The translations under genes and the position numbers were made by a program. Positions 1-4,163 of a stretch of DNA of 5,957 nucleotides are shown one piece after another. This DNA comes from Pseudomonadota bacterium (lineage in GTDB: Bacteria; Pseudomonadota; Alphaproteobacteria; Rhizobiales; Kaistiaceae), in contig JAEZEN010000315.1 in assembly GCA_023433185.1 (NCBI GenBank), forward strand, positions 1 through 5,957, in the 5' to 3' direction. The notes under the pieces were generated by a model. That model worked only from the letters and a program-made list of their open reading frames with translations. It ran no database searches and had not been told where the DNA came from. The first letter of the stretch is position 1; the number at the start of each line of letters is the position of its first letter.

Positions 1-254
1 CCCTTCCGCTCGGCGGTGAGCACCACCATCGCGCTCTCGACGCCGGGGAGGGTGCGGACGGCCGCCTCCGCGGCCCGGCGGAGGGGCTCCATGCCGTTCG
101 CAAGGTCCGCCGGTACCGTGACCGAGAACATCACCTTGCCGCCGGTGACGAAGATGTCGGAGACGAGGCCGAGGGTGACGATGTCGCCATCCCCGGCCGG
201 GCCACGCACGCTGCGGAGCCGCTCGAGAACCTGTTCCTTGGTGATGCCGGTCAT
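1..254 (-). CDS. mrp: Mrp/ApbC-type Fe-S cluster carrier, N-terminal part only (runs off the window)
   Basis: Only the first 84 codons are present. They read as the small N-terminal MIP18/DUF59 domain found at the start of Mrp/ApbC proteins: TKEQVLERLRSVRG at residues 5-18, DIVTLGLVSDIFV at 24-36, then a strand-turn-strand and a helix ending PGVESAMVVLTAERK. In this family the domain precedes a P-loop ATPase that binds and transfers [4Fe-4S] clusters in the cytosol. The ATPase part, with its Walker A motif and CxxC, lies beyond the left edge and is not seen. I chose the ATG at 254 because family members begin close to the TKEQVL motif. The in-frame ATG at 290 falls inside a promoter -10 candidate (286-291). 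The ribosome-binding site is weak (GAAGCGA). The gene lies downstream of the cold shock gene on the same strand, separated from it by a terminator. The family call is fairly sure; the full length is unknown. Confidence 0.8.
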   Translation of the reverse strand, partial: MTGITKEQVLERLRSVRGPAGDGDIVTLGLVSDIFVTGGKVMFSVTVPADLANGMEPLRRAAEAAVRTLPGVESAMVVLTAERK

Positions 255-285
255 GCCCGTCGCTTCGGTGGCCAGTTGCCACCGG

Positions 286-313
286 ACCATAGCGGCTCGC
301 TTGCTCCGGTCAA
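286..313 (-). promoter_or_regulatory. Sigma-70-type promoter candidate for mrp
   Basis: On the minus strand TTGACC (308-313) and TATGGT (286-291) are separated by 16 bp. They match TTGACA at 5 of 6 positions and TATAAT at 4 of 6. Transcription would begin near 279, leaving about 25 nt before the mrp ATG at 254. The -35 hexamer overlaps the T-run of the cold shock terminator. This is pattern matching only. Confidence 0.45.
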
Positions 314-355
314 AACGCCGGGCGGCGATCCGGAGGCGTGCCCAGCCGCCGGCCG
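312..355 (-). terminator. Intrinsic terminator after the cold shock gene
   Basis: Read on the minus strand, an 11-base arm (355-345, CGGCCGGCGGC) can pair with GCCGCCCGGCG (326-316) with two mismatches, across an 18-nt loop, and TTTT (315-312) follows directly. It starts 15 nt after the cold shock stop codon, the expected place for a rho-independent terminator. A shorter alternative hairpin, CGCC-GCCC-GGCG, also ends at the T-run. The short T-tract and the mismatches limit confidence. Confidence 0.55.
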
Positions 356-369
356 CCGGGCGGCGTGGC

Positions 370-585
370 CTACCCGACGATCTGCAGGTCGATCGCCTTC
401 GGTCCCTTGCCGCGCATGTCGGGTTCCGTCTCGAACGATATCCGCATCCCGTCGGTGAGGGCCGGTATTCCCGAACGTTCCACTGCCGTCACATGAACGA
501 ATACGTCCTTGCCGCCGTCGTCCGGCGTAATGAAGCCGTATCCCTTGGAGGCATTGAAGAACTTGACCGTGCCGTTCTGGCGCAT
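370..585 (-). CDS. Cold shock protein (CspA family, single CSD)
   Basis: This is a 71-residue single-domain cold shock protein, the usual size for the family, which binds single-stranded RNA and DNA and acts as an RNA chaperone in the cytosol. RNP1 is visible as KGYGFI (residues 14-19) and RNP2 as VFVHV (28-32). The N-terminal GTVKFFN (5-11) has Phe where enterobacterial CspA has Trp, which is common in alphaproteobacteria. The ATG at 585 is preceded by GAGG with an 8-nt gap, a good ribosome-binding site. The frame stays open upstream to an ATG at 795, but that extension is Arg-rich and lies in the predicted leader, so I treat it as untranslated. The gene has its own promoter candidate near 794-822, a structured leader of about 200 nt and a terminator after its TAG stop. 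Whether it responds to cold cannot be told from the sequence; many family members do not. Confidence 0.95.
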   Translation of the reverse strand: MRQNGTVKFFNASKGYGFITPDDGGKDVFVHVTAVERSGIPALTDGMRISFETEPDMRGKGPKAIDLQIVG

Positions 586-788
586 CCGCGTAGCCTCTTG
601 CGTTCGTTGCCACCGCCGTCGGCGGCGCTGCCGCACGGGCGGTGCCGGGCCCCGGCCTTCTGCAATGGAGACTTCGAGGAGGACGCACTTCTCGAGGACC
701 GCAAGTCCTTCGCGGTGCCTTCTGTCGAGACAGCGCGACCGACAGATGCGCCCCTCACGTCGTCTCGTCCCGTTTCCGGGAGCCCGAG
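586..788 (-). promoter_or_regulatory. Long structured 5' leader of the cold shock mRNA
   Basis: Between the promoter candidate and the start codon the predicted transcript can form a series of hairpins, in order: a 5-bp stem closed by a GAAA tetraloop (781-768), a perfect 7-bp stem TCTGTCG/CGACAGA with a 12-nt loop (746-721), AGGAC-TTGCG-GTCCT (709-695), GCCGGG/CCCGGC (656-644) and CCGCC-GAC-GGCGG (625-613). Two imperfect direct copies of a TGCG-TCC-TCGA-AG pattern lie at about 702-673. Enterobacterial cspA has a leader of about 160 nt that refolds with temperature. A similar role here is inference from length, position and structure, not from sequence similarity. Confidence 0.45.
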
Positions 789-793
789 GCTCC

Positions 794-822
794 ATTTATG
801 CCCAGGACACAACCGAAAGCAA
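794..822 (-). promoter_or_regulatory. Sigma-70-type promoter candidate for the cold shock gene
   Basis: On the minus strand TTGCTT (822-817) is followed after 16 bp by CATAAA (800-795), or after 17 bp by ATAAAT (799-794). This is the most AT-rich spot upstream of the gene. Transcription would start around 786-788. A perfect 6-bp inverted repeat, GGAGCC-CGA-GGCTCC (779-793), sits across that predicted start and could be an operator or simply part of the initial transcribed sequence. Confidence 0.45.
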
Positions 823-1017
823 CAAACACGCAATCGCGGCGCTCCCTGCTTCATCAAGGGTTGCAGCGGCGCCGCGGATCCTGTCCGGCGACCCAAGCCA
901 TGCACGCCCGCGTTCGGGATTGCGGCAACACGATCCCGTGAAGGGGCGACGGAAATCGCATCCGAGATCGTTGGACGGTCGGCATCACCCGGGTTCAACC
1001 CGAAGGAGGAAGGGCGA
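823..1017. other. Upstream region of the hydrolase gene, no gene seen
   Basis: No convincing reading frame or clear sigma-70 promoter is seen on the plus strand. Two inverted repeats stand out. CGGGAT/ATCCCG (915-920 and 933-938) has 12 bp between its arms. CGGGTT-C-AACCCG (990-1002) ends one base before the ribosome-binding site AAGGAGGA (1003-1010). The second could form a small hairpin beside the Shine-Dalgarno sequence in the mRNA. The reading frame of the hydrolase is open far upstream of its ATG, but nothing protein-like is encoded there. Confidence 0.4.
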
Positions 1018-1893
1018 ATGAAACCAGGAATCACCCGCGAGATCATCCAGGCCTACGACGAGTACACGCACCTGACGCTCGACCGTCGCGGTTTCATGGA
1101 GAAACTCACGAAGCTTGCCGGCAGTGGTGCGGCGGCGGCGGCGATCGTGCCCCTGCTGGCGAGCAACTATGCCCGCGCCGAGGTCGTGCCCGCCGACGAT
1201 CCTCGTCTCACCATCGAGGAGATCACATATCCGGGGCCGGCCGGAGACGTGAAGGGCTATCTCGCGATGCCCGCCGACGCCGCGGGTGAACTGCCGGCCG
1301 TCATCGTGATCCATGAGAATCGCGGCCTCAACCCGCATATCAAGGACGTCACCCGGCGCGTCGCGCTCGAAGGATTCGTCGCGCTCGGCATCGACCTCCT
1401 GTCGCGCCAGGGCGGAACCCCGGCGACCGACGAGGAGGCGGCTGAGATGTTCCAGGGCATCGATCGGGCCGCGCTGGTTCCCGATGCCGTGGCGGCGATC
1501 CCCTATCTCGCAGGCCTGCCGGCAACCAACGGCAATGTGGGGGCGATCGGGTTCTGCTTCGGGGCCGGCATCGTCAACCAGATGGCCGTGGAGAGCCCGG
1601 ATCTCATCGCCGGAGTTGCCTATTACGGCGGCCAGCCCGCCGTCGAGGACGTACCTCGGATCGGGGACACCAGGATTCTCCTCCACTACGCCGAACTCGA
1701 CGAGCGCATCAACGCGGGGATCCCGGCCTACGAGGCCGCACTGAAGGAGGCCGGGGTCGACTACACGCTGTACATGTATGACGGCGTCAACCACGCCTTC
1801 AACAACGACACCTCGGAAGCGCGCTACGACGAGGCGGCGGCGACGCTCGCCTGGACGCGCACCATCGACTTCCTCAGGGAATCCCTTTCCTGA
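1018..1893 (+). CDS. Tat-exported dienelactone hydrolase-family protein (YghX-like)
   Basis: This 291-residue alpha/beta hydrolase belongs to the dienelactone hydrolase family, which uses a Cys-Asp-His triad. The nucleophile is Cys180 in GFCFGAG (178-184), the acid Asp228 in YAELDERIN, and the base His259 in GVNHAFNND. Glu100 in IHENRGLN matches the glutamate that primes the cysteine in this family. A twin-arginine signal is clear: DRRGFMEK (22-29), an Ala-rich core (37-48) and a likely cleavage site at ARA|E (52-54), so the enzyme should be periplasmic. The layout, with about 20 residues before the RR motif and then VHENRGLNPxI and LHxAELDxRIN, matches E. coli YghX as I recall it. The ATG at 1018 has AAGGAGGA 7 nt upstream. 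The substrate is unknown; the family ranges from dienelactone hydrolysis to general ester hydrolysis. A single-gene unit with a terminator hairpin is likely. Confidence 0.92.
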   Translation: MKPGITREIIQAYDEYTHLTLDRRGFMEKLTKLAGSGAAAAAIVPLLASNYARAEVVPADDPRLTIEEITYPGPAGDVKGYLAMPADAAGELPAVIVIHENRGLNPHIKDVTRRVALEGFVALGIDLLSRQGGTPATDEEAAEMFQGIDRAALVPDAVAAIPYLAGLPATNGNVGAIGFCFGAGIVNQMAVESPDLIAGVAYYGGQPAVEDVPRIGDTRILLHYAELDERINAGIPAYEAALKEAGVDYTLYMYDGVNHAFNNDTSEARYDEAAATLAWTRTIDFLRESLS

Positions 1894-1905
1894 CCCCGTG
1901 ATGAG

Positions 1906-1930
1906 GGCGGCGGATACCGCCGCCGCCTTT
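1906..1930 (+). terminator. Intrinsic terminator after the hydrolase gene
   Basis: Twelve bases after the TGA stop, GGCGGCGG (1906-1913) and CCGCCGCC (1917-1924) form a perfect 8-bp GC stem with an ATA loop, followed by GCCTTTAT. The T-run is short and starts three bases after the stem, so it may act weakly, but its position fits the end of a single-gene transcript. Confidence 0.6.
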
Positions 1931-2260
1931 ATCGTGCACGATGACGGCGTTCGACTTTCGGCGCCGACGGCCTCATCGGCGGATACTTCGCAAGGTCCAG
2001 AACTGTGTTCGATGGGCGCGGTCCGGTGCGGGCGCCCACGGCGCCGCGTCCGGCGCCGGAATGCCGCCGGAAGCGCCCGCCCGAGGCCGACGGAGCCGCA
2101 TTCGCGGCCGTCCAGGCGCCGCGGGAGCCGGGAATCTATTCACAGATTTTCCGCCTGCGCGACCAGCAAACGTCCCTTGATCGCCCGATCTGTTTCCGAA
2201 TATCCCGCCGGATCATCATCGTCGTGCGGCGCCATCACCGCGATGACTGGCGAAAGGGGC

Positions 2261-2285
2261 GGAACCGCATCCGCATCGTCGCGTT
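2261..2285 (+). promoter_or_regulatory. EcfG (general stress sigma) promoter match
   Basis: GGAAC (2261-2265) is followed after exactly 16 bp by CGTT (2282-2285). The alphaproteobacterial general stress sigma factor EcfG recognises GGAAC-N16/17-CGTT, so this is a full match in spacing and sequence. It would direct a transcript from about 2292 into the histone-like gene with a leader of roughly 145 nt. My rough estimate is that a chance match somewhere in the window on either strand has a probability near one in ten, so this is suggestive only. Confidence 0.4.
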
Positions 2286-2340
2286 GAACGGGCTCGCCGC
2301 CGCATAGAGGACGATCTGCGTCAAATAGTGACTGTGTCGT

Positions 2341-2398
2341 CCCGGTTTCATTGTCAATTAGCCCGGTATTAACCGGGAATGTGAATTACACTGATATT
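2341..2398 (+). promoter_or_regulatory. AT-rich promoter/operator region of the histone-like gene
   Basis: A perfect palindrome, CCCGGT-ATTA-ACCGGG (2362-2377), lies 21 bp, two helical turns, from a further CCCGGT half-site (2341-2346). TTAACC (2370-2375) and GATATT (2393-2398), 17 bp apart, are a weak sigma-70 candidate whose -35 overlaps the palindrome. Transcription would begin near 2405, about 35 nt before the TTG start codon. The arrangement looks like an operator, but no specific regulator is recognised. Confidence 0.35.
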
Positions 2399-2438
2399 GC
2401 GGGTCGATTCGCGATCCGGCATCCAAAGGAGAACTACC

Positions 2439-2801
2439 TTGGCCAAGACTGCAACCAGCAAGCCGGCTGCCAAGAAGGCCCCGGCGAAGAAACCCGCCGC
2501 CAAGGCGGACGCGACCGCGAAGAAGCCTGCCGCCGCGAAGAAGCCGATTGCAGCGAAGGCCGCTGCGCCGAAGAAGGCCCCGGCGAAGGCAGCCGCGCCG
2601 AAAAAGGCACCCGCCAAGGCCGCGGCGCCGAAGGCCGCTCCGGCCAAGAAGCCGGCTGCCAAGGCCGCCGCTCCCAAGAAGGCCGCGGCCACCAAGCCGG
2701 CTGCCAAGAAGTCTGCGCCGACCAAGGCTGCGCCGACCAAGAAGGCTGCTCCGGCCAAGAAGGCCGCGCCGGCCAAGAAGCCCGCTGCCAAGAAGAAGTA
2801 A
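2439..2801 (+). CDS. Histone H1-like Lys/Ala/Pro-rich DNA-binding protein
   Basis: The 120-residue product contains 53 Ala, 37 Lys and 19 Pro by my count. It has one acidic residue (Asp24), no Arg and no aromatic residue, so it must be very basic and disordered. PAAKK, KKAPAK and AAAPKK motifs recur as in the C-terminal tails of eukaryotic histone H1 and in bacterial H1-like proteins, which bind DNA non-specifically through lysines. No folded domain is present. The start is TTG at 2439: AAAGGAGA (2425-2432) lies 7 nt before it, and the product then begins MAKTATSKPAAKK. Other in-frame starts, such as TTG 2397, lack a ribosome-binding site. The gene stands alone, with promoter candidates upstream and a strong terminator downstream. 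Its role in nucleoid compaction or stress is inferred from composition. A non-DNA polyanion partner such as RNA or polyphosphate is also possible. Confidence 0.85.
   Translation: MAKTATSKPAAKKAPAKKPAAKADATAKKPAAAKKPIAAKAAAPKKAPAKAAAPKKAPAKAAAPKAAPAKKPAAKAAAPKKAAATKPAAKKSAPTKAAPTKKAAPAKKAAPAKKPAAKKK
2559..2648 (+). repeat. Three 30-bp in-frame tandem repeats in the histone-like gene
   Basis: Residues 41-50 and 51-60 are identical copies of AAAPKKAPAK, and 61-70 is a variant, AAAPKAAPAK. The DNA copies differ mainly at third positions (for example AAG and AAA for Lys), so the repeat is old enough to have drifted silently while the protein was kept. Such repeats commonly vary in number between strains. 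Confidence 0.8.
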
Positions 2802-2886
2802 GGCGGCGCTCCAGGTTTCTTTCGCTTCCGGCCGCCGTCCGGCCATGTTCCGGCCGCGATTGCTGCGTGTATGAGGTTGCGTGCAT

Positions 2887-2919
2887 AGAGGGGTATCCTC
2901 GCCAAGAGGTGCCCCTTTG
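2887..2919 (+). terminator. Intrinsic terminator after the histone-like gene
   Basis: AGGGGTA (2889-2895) and CCTC (2897-2900) pair with GAGG (2906-2909) and TGCCCCT (2910-2916), with one bulged T and a GCCAA loop, giving about 11 pairs including one G-T. A TTT run follows at 2916-2918. It lies 85 nt after the stop codon and 80 nt before the next gene, so it probably separates the two transcription units. Confidence 0.65.
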
Positions 2920-3001
2920 TCGTGAGAGCAGGGCCGTCTGCCGGCGTGTCGACGCCGATCCCGCCCGTCTCGATTGCGGCTGGCGCCAACGGAGGAAACC
3001 G

Positions 3002-3367
3002 ATGTCCATCACGTCTCTTGCCATCACGCCACTGGGATGGGTCCTGGGTCGGTCGCTGCGGGTCGCCGCCGCGGCGCTGGGCCTGGCCGCCCCGGGGACC
3101 GGTGCTTTCGCCGAGGAACCCGTGAGCGAAGTCGCCTTCGCCTGCGCCGACGGCAGGTCGATCGATGCGACGTTCTACGCCGACAAGGTCGACCTCACGC
3201 TGAGCGATGGCCGGAGCATGAGCCTTCCCCAGACGATAGCGGCCTCGGGCATCCGCTACGCCGACCCGGATGAGACGTTCGTTTTCTGGAGCAAGGGCGA
3301 CACGGCCTTCGTCACGGAAGGCAGCAACGAGCAGGAGACGTTCTCGGACTGCGTCGCCTCCAGGTAG
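3002..3367 (+). CDS. MliC-family C-type lysozyme inhibitor, periplasmic
   Basis: The 121-residue protein has a Sec-type signal: Arg17 and Arg20, a hydrophobic core at 21-30 and a likely cleavage at AFA|E (35-37). The mature part of about 84 residues fits the MliC/PliC beta-barrel domain: FACADG near its start (Cys48), LTLSDGRSMSLPQ (65-77), SGIRY (82-86) and FVFWSKGDTAFV (93-104). Cys117 near the end probably pairs with Cys48. In MliC proteins the SGxxY serine and the WxKG lysine insert into the lysozyme active site, and both are present (Ser82, Lys98). There is no lipobox cysteine, so it should be soluble in the periplasm rather than an outer-membrane lipoprotein. GGAGG 6 nt before the ATG at 3002 supports the start. 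The mobA gene follows after 14 nt and may be co-transcribed. Some family members may serve in envelope homeostasis rather than host defence. Confidence 0.88.
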   Translation: MSITSLAITPLGWVLGRSLRVAAAALGLAAPGTGAFAEEPVSEVAFACADGRSIDATFYADKVDLTLSDGRSMSLPQTIAASGIRYADPDETFVFWSKGDTAFVTEGSNEQETFSDCVASR

Positions 3368-3381
3368 CGGTCCAGGCCGTC

Positions 3382-4002
3382 ATGGCGCGGGAAGCGGTCG
3401 CCGGGCTGGTGCTCGCCGGTGGCGGCAGCCGGCGCATGGGCGGGCGCGACAAGGCGTTCCTGGATCTTGGAGGCGAACCGCTCGTTGCCCGCGCCGTGGC
3501 GCGGCTGGTGCCGCAGGTCGGCGCGGTCGCGATCAGTTCCAACCGGCCGGAGAGCATGTTCGCCTTCCTCGGGTTGCCGGTGCTGGCCGATCACGGCGAC
3601 CGCCGCGTCGGACCGCTCGCCGGCGTTCTGGCGGGTCTCGGCTGGGCCCGCGATCTGGGCGTCCCGCATCTGCAGACGGTGGCGGTCGACACCCCCGGCT
3701 TTCCCCTCGACCTCGTGCCGCGCCTGGCGGACGCGGCCGGCCGCACGGGGCTCGCGGTGGCGCGCAGCGGGGGCCGTGCCCATTCGGTCTTCGCGCTGGT
3801 GCCGGTACGGCTCGCCGCCGATCTCGAGGCGCACCTCCTGAGCGGCGGCTCGCTCCGCGTGGCGGACTGGCTCGACCGGCACGAGCCGGTCTTCGTCGAC
3901 TTCGCAACGACGAAGCACCGGGATCCGTTCTTCAACATCAACACACCCGCCGATCTCGAGGCTCAGGCGGGTCGCGGTTGCCCCGCATCGGGTGAGGGAT
4001 GA
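3382..4002 (+). CDS. mobA: Molybdenum cofactor guanylyltransferase MobA
   Basis: MobA transfers GMP from GTP to Mo-molybdopterin, giving the guanine dinucleotide form of the cofactor used by DMSO-reductase-family enzymes. At 206 residues it has the usual length. In order, the nucleotidyltransferase fold shows LAGGGSRRMGGRDKAF (11-26, with GTP-binding Gly residues and Lys24), ISSNRP (51-56), LADHGD (68-73), GPLAGVLAG (77-85), VAVDTPGFP (100-108, with the metal-binding Asp103) and the C-terminal FFNINTPADL (183-192). E. coli MobA has CPCDTP where this protein has VAVDTP; the Asp is kept. The ATG at 3382 is only weakly served by a Shine-Dalgarno sequence (AGG), which fits translation coupled to the preceding gene 14 nt upstream. 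No other molybdenum cofactor gene is in the window, so mobA here is isolated from its pathway. Confidence 0.95.
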   Translation: MAREAVAGLVLAGGGSRRMGGRDKAFLDLGGEPLVARAVARLVPQVGAVAISSNRPESMFAFLGLPVLADHGDRRVGPLAGVLAGLGWARDLGVPHLQTVAVDTPGFPLDLVPRLADAAGRTGLAVARSGGRAHSVFALVPVRLAADLEAHLLSGGSLRVADWLDRHEPVFVDFATTKHRDPFFNINTPADLEAQAGRGCPASGEG

Positions 4003-4089
4003 GGCCAGGCCGCGGATCGGCGGACGGTGTGCCGGTGCGTTGGCGCCGCGCGGGGGCAACCGGCCATCTCGCCTTGCTGGCACAAGGAC

Positions 4090-4118
4090 CTGACGCCAAG
4101 GTCGCGCTGCGCTAGAAG
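4090..4118 (+). promoter_or_regulatory. Weak promoter candidate for the dehydrogenase gene
   Basis: CTGACG (4090-4095) and TAGAAG (4113-4118) are 17 bp apart; each matches the sigma-70 consensus at 4 of 6 positions. Transcription would begin around 4125, about 40 nt before the ATG at 4164. The 161-nt gap after mobA makes an own promoter reasonable, but I see no clear terminator for mobA in it. Confidence 0.3.
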
Positions 4119-4163
4119 TCTGCCGCGTCTCTTTCGGAATTCACGGAAATCGGAGCGATCAGC

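Larger units (their letters stand above)
1931..2438. other. Long intergenic region, no convincing gene
   Basis: Plus-strand frames here are Arg/Pro-rich and unlike a known protein. On the minus strand a 31-codon ORF (2235-2140, beginning MAPHDDDDPAGYSETD) has a plausible composition. It lacks a ribosome-binding site, and only about 60% of its third positions are G or C, well below the flanking genes. I do not call it a gene. It could be a decayed fragment, since its frame is open, without an ATG, for about 37 codons upstream. The right end (2261-2438) holds the promoter and operator candidates listed separately. The stretch 2340-2400 is clearly more AT-rich than its surroundings. Confidence 0.5.

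Noticed and set aside
255..290. Upstream ATG of mrp at 290 adding 12 residues
   Set aside because: It lies within the -10 candidate, and related proteins begin near the TKEQVL motif, although it cannot be fully excluded.
950..975. GGAAA...CGTT upstream of the hydrolase, similar to an EcfG promoter
   Set aside because: The spacer is about 13 bp instead of 16-17 and the -35 element is imperfect.
981..1010. GGGTTCAACCC resembling a tRNA T-arm
   Set aside because: The loop is too short for a T-loop, and no D-arm, anticodon arm or acceptor pairing is found around it.
16..1017. Long upstream extension of the hydrolase reading frame
   Set aside because: It runs antisense through mrp and the cold shock gene, is Arg/Ser/Pro-rich, and the ATG at 1018 has an excellent ribosome-binding site directly before a Tat signal.
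985..1794. 269-codon minus-strand ORF opposite the hydrolase gene
   Set aside because: It is a shadow of a gene with clear catalytic motifs, shows no family pattern of its own and has no ribosome-binding site.
2135..2145. CTATTCACA, one base from the DnaA box TTATNCACA
   Set aside because: A single near-match without a cluster of boxes, an AT-rich unwinding region or replication genes is not evidence of an origin.
2369..2989. 206-codon minus-strand ORF with many GAAFLAG repeats resembling a membrane protein
   Set aside because: The hydrophobic repeats are the exact complement of the Lys/Ala codon repeats of the histone-like gene, so the pattern is an artefact.
3256..4083. 275-codon minus-strand ORF opposite mobA
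   Set aside because: Arg/Gly-rich shadow frame; mobA on the plus strand is fully supported by motifs from end to end.
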